Part shown: piece after piece, positions 43,629 through 56,100 of the stretch
Layout: every line of letters begins with the position of its first letter
How positions within the stretch are numbered: the stretch's first letter is position 1
NCBI RefSeq assembly: GCF_028009165.1
Contig: NC_079246.1
Coordinates: forward strand, 3,038,001-3,102,000
DNA: 64,000 bases
Origin: Akanthomyces muscarius
Lineage: Eukaryota > Ascomycota > Sordariomycetes > Hypocreales > Cordycipitaceae
Direction of reading: 5' to 3'
The notes under the pieces: model-generated
Database searches by the model: none
Seen by the model: only the letters and a program-made list of their open reading frames with translations
Told to the model about the DNA's origin: nothing
Position numbers and translations under genes: made by a program

Positions 43629-45467
43629 TCAAATGCCCATCGACGTCGGCATCATGCTCATGTCCTGCTGCGACATCTTCTTGCTCGGCCGCAGGCTCTC
43701 CATGCTCATCACCCGACTCCAGGAGCCGGGCCGCTTGTGAGGCGTCGGTGTGCCGGGGCGCATTATCGTTGATGCCTGGCTGGCGTTCATGGCATAGTTG
43801 TACAGCCCGGCGTTGCTGCCCAGCTGCGGATGCGGGTTGGGATGTTGCGCGTGCGGGTGCTGTGCGTGCGTGTGGTAGTTCATTTGCATGCCATCCATCT
43901 GGTGGTGGTGCATGGCGTCCATGCTGTGTGTCATTGTCGTGTCCATGCCGTTCCAGGCGGCGTACGCCTGGTCCTGGCCTTGCAGAGGATAAATCATGGG
44001 GCTCTCCACCGGGTGCTCCATTGGTTTGTGCATCGTCGGCGGCTCAGGCGCAAACCTGGGCGCGTCCACGGGCCAGACAGTCTCGTTGGGAATGCTGAAT
44101 GGTGTACCAGGGTGCGGGCCAGCCGCACCACCATCCTCTGCCATGACCGTATCCGTGACCATCTCCGTCACAGGCGTAGGCGTCGGGGGTCGAGACGCTC
44201 TCTTCGAGTTGCGGCCAGACAGTCGAAAGACGGTCTGGGTGCTGGATCGGTACTTGGAAAAGCTAAACGTGGACGAGCTGTCCGCCTCATCCTTGACGGC
44301 AGACGGAGAAGCAGCTTGCGCGGGGGTATCGATGGGGCATTGGTTTCGGTAGGGGAGCTGGAAGTACGACTCAAGCTCGCCGGGAGGAGCCGCGCCAGAG
44401 GCAGAAAATGGTGCATTGCCCAGGATGAATGCGAGGCGGACAATTTGCGACACGTCGGCGCCGAGGTGACGGGCCTCCAGCATACGCTTGAGCTCTCCGG
44501 ACGATCGGGCGCGCCATTGCAGCTGCTGGCGCTTCTCCTTGGGCCAGATGCAAGTCTTCCAAACCTGCTTTACTTGCTCTTGTCGCAGCAGATTCTGAAC
44601 CTGCACCTTGTACTCCCAGGTGCTCACGTCGAAATCGTCCTCAAAGTGCTTGGCAATGTGCTCAAAGTGCTTGTCGCGCATGGCCGAGGCATCTTCGGGC
44701 GTGGAAGCTTCAAACACACGATCGCGGCAGGACCCAAAGCCACACGAAAACACAACCTGGGGGCACAAATCGGTTCGCGCGGTGCTGTTAGGCAGAGCCT
44801 TCATGCGATGAGCCTCCTTGGCGTGGGTGCTGTAGGCGCGCTCGGTGGAAAAGGACAGATGGCAGCCCTTGGTGTGGCAGATCCAGACGACATCCGATCC
44901 GTGAAAGTTGTGCAGATGCTTCTTGAAGTCGCTCTTGCGCCCAAAGCCAACAGGGCTGCTGTCGAGATAGCACATGGGACACTGGTACTTTTTGCCAGTC
45001 GGGGCAATCAGTCGGGGAGAAGGGTGCGCGGGTCCCTCGGCAGTCATGGGCGACGGCACGGGGGCAGGCGAATCGAGCCACGAGCGCTCGGCGAGTTTGC
45101 CGGTGTCTGCGTCGTGCATGGGGGGCATGTCGGCGACGACCTCGGGCCATGTGTATTGCGTGTGAACGGAGGCTCCGTCGGATCTGCATTGAGATGCCTC
45201 AGAACTTGTCCACGCCAGAGAGGGCGCGCTCATGCTGGCAGCGGCACTGCTCAATAATGTGTTGGCAGAGAAGATGGAGGCGCGCGCTGATAGGTTAGCT
45301 TGGCTCCCGACGACACTGAGGGTTTACTTACATGACTCTCCGTAGCCTGTCAAGGCATACACGATGCTGGAGTGTCCATACTTTTGCACAAGCGAGTTCA
45401 AAAGCTGGTGATCTTCGTCGGTCAGAGGCTGAGGACCACTTTCCTCATGGCCGTTGAATGGAAACAT
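43629..45467 (-). CDS. C2H2 zinc-finger protein, paralog of the gene at 51454
   Basis: Two exons: 45467-45332 and 45286-43629, 597 aa. The 45 nt intron (GTAAGT, CTAACCTATCAG) joins GYGES to SRASIFSANTLL in frame. Two fingers: C148/C151/H169/H174 (YQCPMC, then KSDFKKHLHNFH) and C182/C187/H200/H205 (WICHTKGCHLSF, AYSTHAKEAH). A third Cys/His patch follows (VVFSCGFGSCRDRVF, HFEHIAKHF), then WEYKVQVQNLLRQEQVKQVW. The C-terminal 250 residues are disordered, rich in Pro, Met and His (MHHHQMDGMQMNYH). Probably a nuclear regulator. The same patch and the VQNLLRQ segment recur in the gene at 51454-52994. Targets unknown. Confidence 0.88.
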
Positions 45468-48400
45468 GGCGACTGCAAATGTGGAAAAGTGCGGCGCCGC
45501 CGTGAGAAGAGGAATTAAATTATCGATTCGTGATGTGACGGAGCTGTGTGTCACTTTAGAGTCGTCGCAGGTGAAGATTTGAGCGAAAATGGGTATCACG
45601 GACGAGCGAGAGACGCGGCACCGCCGACGCAGAACGCGCAAAAAAAGACTGTTGTCGTGAGAATCACACCGTCGGGTCGAGCCGAAGCGAGTCGACGACG
45701 GGTGATTCAAGAGAGACGCTGTCCTGGCCGTTGAAGATGGTGCTGACGGATCTAGAGTAGAATCGGGAATCTGGGCAAGAGTCGCTTATACTAAGGCGCT
45801 GCCTTGAGCTGGAAAATGTCGAGGAATGTTGAAAGAGCGACGTCGAGAAGGCTGCCGACGGCGTGGTATAGTACACGGGCCAGGGGGATGAGGAGTAATA
45901 AGAGGGACCGGGTCGGGGAGTCATGAGAGAGTAGAAACCGGGGCGAAGCGAAGAGCTTCTAGAATATCTAAAAGAAGGGCTCACTCAGAGCAGACGAAAC
46001 CCGGTGCAGAACTGGCAGGGTATGATCGGTAGGGAGAAGCAAATGCGCTCAGCCGGGCAGCCAAGGCAGAGGCAGAGAGGCGAGAGAGAGGCAGGCCAGC
46101 AAGACAAGCAGACAAGGTTTCGTCGTAAGAGGTGGGCATCCGGCCCCTCTCGCCTGGGGCTGGACAATTGCTGGTGTCGAGATGGTGTCGAATTGGTGTC
46201 ACCCATCCGCGCCATCCCCTGCCTCCCAAGGCTCAAATGCCCCGTTTCAGGAACCAAGTCATTTCTCACCGCAGCCCAAGGCCATCCTGAAACATAGCGT
46301 CCGCAGGCCACCCATGCTGATGGGCCCGCTGACGGAGTCTGTGCGTCCAGAGTGGGTGTGCTGTGTGCAGCGACGGACGAATTGGCGTTGCATGGCCTTT
46401 TTTTAGTTTGGATTGTCGTGAGCCAACCAGAATTCGTCCCGCGAGGCCTGACGAGAGGTAGTCAGTCCTATGGTGTCGTCTTTTGTGTGTTGGCAATTTC
46501 GTCCGCGGGTCCTGGCAGCGCCGGTGGGCCCGAGTCTGTACTGGTAAATAGTTATCTCCAGAATCCCGTAGCGAAGATCCTTGTCGCGTCAAGGAAAACA
46601 GCACCAGGATGTTTACAGCCTGAACGAGTACGGGTACCGAACGGGCGGTCACAGTTGTCTGGCCATGCTTTTTAAACCGTTGGACTGTACTCAGAGCGGC
46701 CCGTCCGTTGTCTGGTTTGCACAGACACAGAAGCGATGTTTGGCCGGCCTCGAGTCGGCAGTGGCATCAACCGTGGGGACGGAACCCGATAGCCCGGATA
46801 TTTGAAATTGGCTTTGTTAACTACAGAGTCTTTGTAAACCATGTGGCCGTCAGACATGTACCAGTACTGACGTTTTCCCGGGCAGAGTTGCACCGCAAAT
46901 GAGCGCTGCTTGGTCGCTCGCCTCTGGTACGGAAGGCATACCGAGGGGGACAAAACCGACGCAACGACGCACTAACAATACGCGGTGGTGTGGATCATGA
47001 ACGCTTCGAGTTCCGCGGGGCCGGCAGATCGAAATGCTCTCTGGGCGTGGTCAATTCTTTTTCAAGCTGTGCGTCGTGTACTCGCGCAGATTGCTCGGTC
47101 ATAGCTTCATAAGTTGCTGCCCGCTCTCCATCGGCATTCCAGCTGCTGCAACGTCTTTGACGATTCGGTTGCAGAAGTACGCACGCTACTGCACCATAGA
47201 GTTGCGACGTACTAAAAGAAATGATGGGAGGCTGTAGAGTCGCAGCATGCAATGGCAAGACGCCTAAATTTTAGCTGCATTCGCCCCTGCAACCTGAAGA
47301 CAAGCAGCAGCTTGGACCACAAGGGCACAAGTCTGTTGAAAATAGCACAGTGGCGTTGGTAGTGCCGACCTGGTCTGGGGCCATCTCTTTTCTCTCTCGT
47401 TGGCGCACCATTACACTGGGTGCTTGGTGCCTACGGACACTGGTATTAGCATTCGCCAGGCTCTGGCTCGTGAGGGGGCTTGTCGATCACTGATCAGTAG
47501 CCTGGCCGTCCCCCCAAGCGGCTACGACCCGAAGCCACCGCGGGCATTGTCCGTGGTCCTATCCGTGGATTCAGCAGTATCAGTATCCGTACCCAAAGGC
47601 GAAAGGGCGCATGCAAGCTGACGGCTAACTGCCACGCTTCTATGCGGTGCGATACGGAAAAAGACGACGCCAGTTAGCGTGGTGGTCGTGGTGCATGTAA
47701 TCTAACTTACATGGCCAGAGCGGCAGAGCCTAACGAATCCATCCCCAGCTGTGCTACTCAGTGTGTGGTGGAGAGACCCTTGCCTGGTGCCTCGTCCTCG
47801 ATCGCGTTCGCTCCACCGCTCACCGCTCGATCCTGCGTCGACGATGAATTGTGATGGCAAGATTTCCTCTGAAACGGTAGCTCGGGTAACTCCAAAAGTC
47901 AATCGTGCTGTCGAGTATTACCGAGGGATGCAGCATCCGGTGATGCAACACGAACTTTGGCGTTTGGCATCATGCATTGTGCGTGGCACGTTTCGGACAT
48001 TTCGCAAGCCTTGCAGTTTTAGGCCCTCGGGCAGATTCCTACAGCCACCACGGTCGGACAAGCTGTGGCATGGATATGACACGGCATGACGGTCGTACTG
48101 GTAATTGACAGCATCGAGTCCTGTGGTCGACATTGGCTGGCAGGGGGCATCGATAGATCCTCGAGCCTACTGGTGGTACACCGACGACGCTACCGTGTTG
48201 CTAATAATGGTAGAGTCGCAGCGCCATGCCAAGCTGGGCACGCCACCTTTTGCTGCGCAAGTCGAATGGGGAACTGATGTCCGTGGTGTGCAAGGCTGAG
48301 AGGTTGGGATGGGACCCGGCTGGCTGGCGTTGTCCGAGTCTGACGGGCAGAGTCTGTTCTCAGCGGGCACGGCAGATGCGGCAACGAGACTATTTTACTG

Positions 48401-51400
48401 ACCAGAGCCAACGTCAATATCGAGGCGGACAAAGGAAGCACCGAAGCCATTAAATTTTGCAATGCACGAGCGTTGAAGACTATCTCGCTTGCTGACGGAC
48501 ATGACAGTCGATGAGCCCAGCATGCAGCGGCGTTTGTTTGTGCAAAATTAAATCCCCGACGTGGTACCGGCACCGACAACAGCCAGAGGTGAGAACGGCC
48601 CGTTGCACTCTGCCGGCAGTCACTTGACGTGCGCTGTACTGCGTGTCACGGCGGGCCGGTATCTGATGTCGACCTGTGTCCCTGTCCCTGCCGCCTGTTA
48701 ATTGTGTACCACAACGTGGACAGCTGGTACATGGAACTCACTCAACGTCAGGTTGCAGGCCTCAGGCTTCACGACGACAACAGCGGGCACATTGGCCGGG
48801 TCGTCCTTGTTCCGCTCTCCACCGATCCCACATCCCCTCTCCTCCCTCTCCTCTCGCCTCTCATTGTCAACACCACATCATGGATTCATGGGCCAGCCAC
48901 CATCGCAACCCCTGCGCCGTCGTCAACTGGCCACTCACGCTGCTATCCACGCCAGTGGCTTTTACTAGCCCTGGTGCCTTTTGGGCGAATGAGAGCGGCC
49001 GTGCGTCCACTGAGAGGAGCCCGCTAGCCCAGCGTCTCATCACCATCACCCCAGACTGCCACGGGAAAAGGAACTTCGGGCCTTTGCATACTCCGCCCTA
49101 TGCGCCGCTGTTTTTTTTTTTTCCCCTAGTTGTTGATATCTTTTTTAGTGGCCCAGGATGACGGTACCATCGGATCACCGCCAACGGCCTCCAGTCTATG
49201 GATACAGAGGAGCATTGCCATCTGCAGCGGCGTCGCCTCGCGGAGCTATGACGAACTGTTTGCTTCTCGACCAGCGGCTCTCGCCCTTGGCTAATATCCT
49301 GCACAAACCAAAATTGCTACCGAATGGACGGCGTCCGTAGAGTATCGGGTGCCTGTGAATGCCGCCCCTTGCACGTTCGTTGCTGGCCAAGCCAAGCCCG
49401 TCATATGATGCAGCACAGCCTTGTCGTATGATTTATGATTTCGCTGCCACAGAGGCTCAAACACGGCGTATGTAAGCCCGGCGCCAGTCATCTCAGCCTC
49501 GCTGCATATGTACACATTGCAATACACCAGTCAACCGTTACCCGCAGAGCTCTCGCATCCCCCGATCCCTGATGCTGATAGCGTGCGTCGGTCGCCAGTC
49601 CACCACTGTCTGACGCACACCACGCGCGGAAGACCATCCTGCGCGTGCCCATTCGCTAGCCACTTTATGCGACGGCCTCGCCGATGCAGCAGCGTGTCTC
49701 AAGCAAACAGGGCCCCAATTGAACGGCTATGGCACATCCTTCTTTTTTCTCTGTCTTCTGGAAGGGCTGGCTGGCTTTCGGGCATGGCAGCAGAACCCCC
49801 TGCATGACAACAACGTGTGGGCTCCAGAATAAATTGGTTCCAGCAAGCTTCTTTTCGGTCTTCCGGGAATCAATCCAATGTCTACGACACGGTGCAACGT
49901 GGGCCAGGGCGGACGGGAAAAGAGACATGCAGCCTGTCTTACCCAGCACAGCACGCACCACGACTCGTGCTCTCGCGGGGAGCAGCCCCTCCAGAGAGAG
50001 ACAAACCCAGCCTCTCGACGGTTTTCTGTCGCTGCTGCTTGATCGCCCAGACCTTTTGTGATCTTGTTCCCCGGCATCTGATGGCGCAAACAAATCCCTT
50101 GCTCAATTCTCCCTGCAAAAACGCGCATTACCCACCAGGATCTGCAGCGGAGCCATTGCGCACAACTGATACATACTTTGTCGACTTGCGCAAACCAGCC
50201 TCTCCGGTGAGGCTCGCTGCAGCAGGCGAGCAGACCTCTGATGTTTGTGCAAGCTTTGTGCAAGCGGCATGATTGCCTCGAGAGAGAAAAATGGGCTGCG
50301 GGGGGATTCTGTGAAGTAAAGTTTTAAAGGGCATCCTTGCAATATGTCCGACACATTCTCTTTGTTCGGCGTGCCGAAAATAGATGGGCTGCATTACCCC
50401 CCGTGTTTCGCCTCAACGGTGGGTGGGCACGACCCAGCTTCGATTTCGTGATACACGTACACGCGGGATGAGCAATTTTTTTTTTTTTCATCTTTCAATG
50501 CGTGCTAAGCTTCGTCGCAGATTTTCGACGGCTTCCGGGTCTGATGCATCCGCATTGAACCATCTGGTCGGAAGCCATGCATAATGATGATCGCGTTCGT
50601 GCCCAATGTAAATCTTCAGCGTGCAAGCCATGCCTGTGCTTAATGCACATGCATCACTGCGCAGATTTACTTTGCATGTAGAAATGATGGCATTCGTGTT
50701 CCAGTCTAATACTGATTATAACCATTCCAGGTCAAAGGAAATTTTGTAGCCGTTCAAACCAAACAAAGTTGTAGCTACTTGGTCCACACATAATTGTAGA
50801 CGCTTGCTCAAACCGCGCAGAATCTCAAGTACTCGTCCAAACCAAGCGAATACCGTCTCCGCCACTCCAACAAACAAGGACGCAAAAATCATTTTAAGCC
50901 CGCCGTGCAGCATTGCTGCCATTTTGCTTCTTCTATATAGTTGTCGTTATTCGAGCCGATTCGTCATTCAAACCACACCATTCGAGCCCGTTGTCGTTTC
51001 CCATCTATAGGTGTAACAAAGGAAAAGCGCGAGGGGGGGGACCAGAGGACCGACCAAGGGGCAATCAGGAAGAGAGCCAAGAGCAAACAGAACAGAACAA
51101 ATCGGGACAATTCAAAAGGATCCAGCAAACGGGACAACAGAGGCCACCCAAAGAAAACAAAACGAAATGGGGAATCGAGCAAAAAAGGAAATTGACCACC
51201 CAAACATAGGAAATTACCCCAACAAAGAAACTCCGACAGCAGAGGGGTTGTGCAGCTGGATTGCTCCAGCGACTACTCCGTCTGCTCCGACAGGTATCGC
51301 AATGATACTTGAGACTGGCTCAAAGATTGTGCAAAGCTGAGGGGAGCATCCAGTTTTGGCCGGGAGGGTTTGAGCCGACCGAGATCATGTACTCTGACAG

Positions 51401-51453
51401 GTTGTTGAATCTGACACAGATTGTCAAGGCCAACTGGCAAGCACGTAAAAATA
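45468..51453. other. About 6 kb without a recognisable gene
   Basis: Long GC-normal stretch between two paralogous zinc-finger genes. Many frames of 60-180 codons exist on both strands, but none shows a domain, consistent codon use or a splice-supported extension. It includes the leader and promoter of the 43629 gene (to about 46 kb) and the 3' flank of the 51454 gene, where an A/G-rich segment (51030-51240) may be the 3' UTR. A minus-strand frame at 50716-50922 (hydrophobic start MLHGGLKMIFASLFVGVAET) is weakly protein-like. Long non-coding transcripts or a very long promoter are possible. Confidence 0.5.
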
Positions 51454-52994
51454 TTAGAACCTAGAATTGTTGAGTCCTGACTGCGCAAACATGGTCTCAG
51501 CATCCAGACCAACAAATGCGCCCAGGCCATAGGACGGCAACTCGCGCTGAGCAACAAATCCGGTCTGCGAAGTTACGCCGGGATACAGCCGCGGGTCGAC
51601 CTGAGTGGCTTCAGCTCCCATGAAGACTTCCGGTGAGCCTCTTGCATAGACTTGAGGCATCGTGTCCATCAACGGAGTCGTTGGAGTCGTGTGCGTGCTG
51701 CCTTGGTACGCCCCGGGTGACGGCGATGGATCTGCGCTCCCAGTCATGGTCACGCCGGGAGATGCGAGAGGCTCCTGGACATTGGAGGAGGAGCCGTAGC
51801 CGTATCTCTGAGATACACTCGTCTTTCGCATGGGCTGTCGTCTTCTGCCTATGTTCTTGCGCCGTTGTGGCAAGGATCCAGACATGGCCATCATTGGGCT
51901 TCCCTGGCCTGATCCGGCGGCAATGGCATGGCTAAAGTGTCGTCGCTCCATGCCGTAGTTTCGCTGCTGACCTAGTCCCATTGATATGGCCTCCTTCAAG
52001 GTTCGTTCCGGATCCAGAAACTGGCCGGTCAACAAGTCCAGGCGCAGCGTTGTCGTCCATTCCCAGCCGAACTCCAGGGTATCGAGGCACACGCTACCAA
52101 ACTGCTGCCATACTCCTTGAAAGCGGCTTTGACGCAGAAGATTTTGAACTCGTGTGGAATACGACCAACGAGGAAGTTCTTCTTCGTCATAGTGTTTCAT
52201 CACATGTTCAACGTATTCACCAAATGTAGTGGTGCTGTGGCTCCCAGGCGGAGTCTCGAACAGTGACGAGCAGCCAGCAAATCCACAAGCAAACATGACT
52301 GGCCGGCAGACAATATGCCTATGGTCGCCAATTTCGTGGTTTGTCACCACCTGCCTGTGCAGTCCGTCAATCTTGATGTGCTTGGAGAATTGCTTCTTGA
52401 GTTCACACGTGAACAGGCAGTCCTGCACCGGGCAGCGATATTCCGTGACGATTTGATGGAAATCACCAAAGTGACGCTTCAAATCATTCTTCCTGACGCA
52501 GGACAGTTCATGATTCATCTCTTTGCATAAGCCGCACGGGTGGCTTTCCTTGTCTGGCGCCAGCTCTGCGTCTGACGTAGAGAGAGGCGAGCCAGCATCG
52601 CCCGCGGCGTCGCTCGCAGCGCACTTGGAGTTGGAAGAACGACGTTTGGCAGTCCTGGCACGTGCCTTTTTTCCGGCAACACTCCCGCGTTCAGAGCTTG
52701 GTTCTTTGCTTTGTTAGCCTGGTCGCGACTATTAGTGTGATTGATTGACTGACCTCTGACCCCGCAACGCGCGAGCTGACTCTGCAGTAGTGACACACGT
52801 TCGCCCTCTGGCATCCTCTGCAGCAGTTGGTCTATCACCACCTTGACATCCTCTACGCACATTGGGTCTTGGTTGACCACCATGGCCGGATTTTGGAATG
52901 CGCAGACAGATCTGGGTGTCGTGACTGCTGCTGAAAAACCGCCAACTTCCGAATAAAAGCTAGAAGGCAGGTAATTTGGTGTAGGGAGTCTCAT
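51454..52994 (-). CDS. C2H2 zinc-finger protein, paralog of the gene at 43629
   Basis: Two exons: 52994-52754 and 52703-51454, 496 aa. The 50 nt intron (GTCAGT ... GCTAACAAAGCAAAG) is needed because the upstream frame closes after AAYAKR; splicing gives a basic, nuclear-signal-like stretch (KKARARTAKRR) leading into finger 1 (C137, C140, H158, H163: HPCGLC, NDLKRHFGDFH). Finger 2 uses C171, C176 and H189 (YRCPVQDC, KKQFSKHIKIDGLH). A conserved patch follows: VMFACGFAGCSSLFE, HVMKHYDEEELPRWSY and TRVQNLLRQSRFQGVW. The C-terminus is Ser/Pro/Thr-rich and disordered. A nearby alternative acceptor (CCAAG) would break the frame. Likely nuclear regulator. Confidence 0.82.
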
Positions 52995-55900
52995 GGCTGT
53001 AGTTGTGTAGCGGAGGTTAGACTGTGCAGCGAGGTCTCGCAAGCATTGGTGTTGGCAGCCAGTTGGTGATGATGCTTTGTGTACAAACTATAGCAAGGAA
53101 GAGACGGCGAGGCTCCGTGTCCTGGTAGCTATATATCGACTGGCCCCTCCTTATTGATGTGGCGGTAGGGCTGTCAAGGCGTGCCTGGTTACCCTCGGGG
53201 GATGGCGATGGGCGTGCTAGTGGATATCTCTGATGTTTCGAGGTGGCCCACCAACAGACTGGAGATTGTCGTGCTGGTCTGTTTGTTGGGTTGGTGAGGC
53301 GTAACAGAACGCCAGCTGTGCAACGCAACAGGCGCGGGATGTGAATATTATATTAACTTGGCCGTTCAGAGCCTGATCAAACTGCCGGCTTGCGCTTGCT
53401 CTCTCCTGCAGATACGTCGCGAAGCCCGCCTGTCCAACGATGTACCTGGGAGTACCTGGACGTGACGGATGGCTGAAGCTAGTGTGCGAGACTACCAACA
53501 CGCCACGAAAAGTACAAAGACTTTCCTGCTGTGGAGCCAGGAAAACGCCCACGGCGTAAGACAGAAAGCTTGCTTGAGCTATTCTGAAAGTAGACGTAGT
53601 CAAGTCGCACAAGTCGTCGCCAGGGCTTGTTTGGCAAATTGCTGGTGGGTGGTTGGCCCTGCGGGAGGATACTTGAGAAATGGCAGCCAGGGTGCCCCTC
53701 GATTTGCATGGGAAAAAAAGACAACCAGGCTTTGGAAATGGTGCTATGACCCTGGCAGGGCAAAGTGGCGGGGTCGGTCAGAGATCTGGCCAACACGACC
53801 AGAGTGATTAGAGTGTCTGGGCTGGGCAGGTCGAGACGGATGCGTGGCGGCACGGTGGGGCGAGGCACACCTTGTGACCGGATGAATACGGCCAGTTGTG
53901 CTCAGTAGCTATATCGGTAGTTGGATATGCGTCAGTTTGACGTTTGCGAGCGAATGCTGGCGTCGGGGCTTGCGTCGGAACTGCGTCGCGTTGGGCTGGC
54001 TGCCTTTGGGAAACATTCTAGAAAGGCGTTCGTGCGCAAGGGTTGATGCGTCCGCGAAACGCACACTAATGCAAGTAAAGAAGCTGAATAGCAGTGGAGA
54101 TGATGACAGAAAAGGGCATTAGGTCACAACCATGCTAGCGAAGAATGGATTGTGAATGTCGATGCAACGATGGAGGTGGGTGTGATGGGTGATGGGGAGA
54201 GATGTGGCCGATGTGGGAGATGGGATGTGATGGTGGTGGATGTTGGACCAACCAAGGTGGATGACGATGGAGGGGCAGAGTAAATTTGGTGAGTTGTTTC
54301 TGCCAGCTGGCAAACCAAATTGGGACACTCCGCGTTATTCCGATTTTCCAATTTATTGCAAACGCGCGTTTTCAAACCATTGTCATTGTCCTTGTCATCA
54401 CGGCAGTGGCAAGCAGCATCAGCAAGCAAGCAGCAGCTTCAATCATCGTCATCAGCAACGCCCAGCCCATCTATTTTTGCACATCTATCGCAAACAACTG
54501 CACGACGCACTGTCCAGCTTGTTCCTGCAGAGCCCAGTTCAGACCCAGTCTGGGGTCGACCACTTCCTCCAAGCTGGATCTCCAGCCTGCGGCGGCGGCT
54601 GTGCCGATTGATTGTGTTGTATTCAAAAAGCACAAACCCCCACAAATGCCTGGGAATAAAACTTGCGCTAACGTTGACTTATTTAGTGTTGGATGGTTGG
54701 TTTGGCCAGCTGCCAGCCTGCGCTAAGCTTGGTTCCCTGGCCCTTTTTGAGTTCGGCGAGCTGAACGGCGAAGTGGCGCACTTTGTCTCGCCGCTGTTGC
54801 GACGCCTCCATTCCGGGGTATTTTCATTTCGCATCGTTGGGCGATGCGCGGGCTCGATCAAGAGGATACGATCCATCGAGCAACGCGCTGCTGTCAACTG
54901 TCAACTGTCAACTGCTGTAACACCTACCTGTCAGCATCTGTCCAACTCTGTCCTGCGCAGGACAAGGCTTAACGTTGGGTAGCGGATCAGCACCCGGGCT
55001 CCACTGCTCGTGCGCAGAACAATAGCAAGCGAGTCCTATTCAATACCCTTTTGGGATCCACACGCTGCCATTGACGGTGTCCCCGACAGCCCACGACAGC
55101 CCTCGACAGCCCTCGACGACCCCTCGACACCCCTCTGCACCCTTCGAGGCCTATCACCCGTCGTCCGTCAATGGCACACAGAGACCCAAAGGTTCCAAAA
55201 GTACTAAACGATGCCCATCTCGACTGCGACATGGCGCCCGGGAGCCCTGTGTAGGCGTCCACAGCCGTCGGTGGCGTCTTGTCCAGGGCCCTTCGGGATC
55301 TCGGCGTCGTCACGCTTAAACGTTGACCGCCGTTGGCCGCCATGTCCTTGCCTCATTACAGCTAGTGCTTGGATTTCGGGCAACGGGTTTCTCATCACGC
55401 CCGAAGATCTCAGAAAGCTAAGCGACGGAGCATTGATTGTTTCCGTTCATCTCGCATGTCGCTGAGACGAGAACCGGCCGCCTTGACTGCCGACCGACAA
55501 CGCCTCGCCAGTCTGGGACACCGCGCGGCGCACACTGTTGGCTCTAGCCTACTCCGTACTGACAATGACAACGTACCGGAAATGAAAAGGTAGATTTCAA
55601 TTTGGTAATTTAAAAGACTCGTCCAACAGACGCATCATTTCCGCAGCCGTTGGGCTGGACTCTGGCGCTAGCAGAGGCGCTGCGGAATTTCAGCCGCTGT
55701 CCTGCATCGGCGCCAGTCCCTCAATGGCAAGGAATGGCACGATGTTGGATGATTCATCGTAGTTTTCAGGCTTAGCGGGGAAAATAGCGCATCTGGCTTC
55801 GCATGCGCTGCTCGCAGACCCTGCGCGGACAAGCAGCTCCGCGGGTCAGTCGTCCAGCGCGCGTCATGATTGGCAGCAACCCGTCACATTAAATTGCCGC

Positions 55901-56100
55901 TAGCCTGCTGTCGTGTCAATAACGTTGAGGGCACACGAAAACTCGCAACGGTGGACCGTTGTGCCACGCAACTTGGGCGGTAGCCGACTTGCCGACCCTG
56001 GACCAACCACGGTACAGCATGATTCCGTTCGTCTAGCAACAAGTACACACATGTACTACAAGCACCCCTGCGCGTGGAACCGAGCTCGTTAATTAACTAT
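52995..56100. other. About 3.1 kb without a recognisable gene
   Basis: Lies between the zinc-finger gene start and the galactokinase stop. Features: a GATGTGGG/GGTGATGG-like region at 54160-54270, and a small tandem of CGACAGCCC/CGACACCCC units near 55080-55150. No frame is convincing. Confidence 0.45.
55083..55136 (+). repeat. Short imperfect tandem of CGACAGCCC-like units
   Basis: Successive units CGACAGCCCA, CGACAGCCCT, CGACAGCCCT, CGACGACCCCT and CGACACCCCT. A local microsatellite-like array in non-coding DNA. Confidence 0.6.

Noticed and set aside
43830..45257. 475-codon + strand frame opposite the C2H2 gene
   Set aside because: Antisense shadow; the minus strand has zinc fingers and a supported intron.
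50716..50922. 68-codon minus-strand frame with a hydrophobic start
   Set aside because: Isolated, short, no family and no splice-supported extension; mentioned only as weak.
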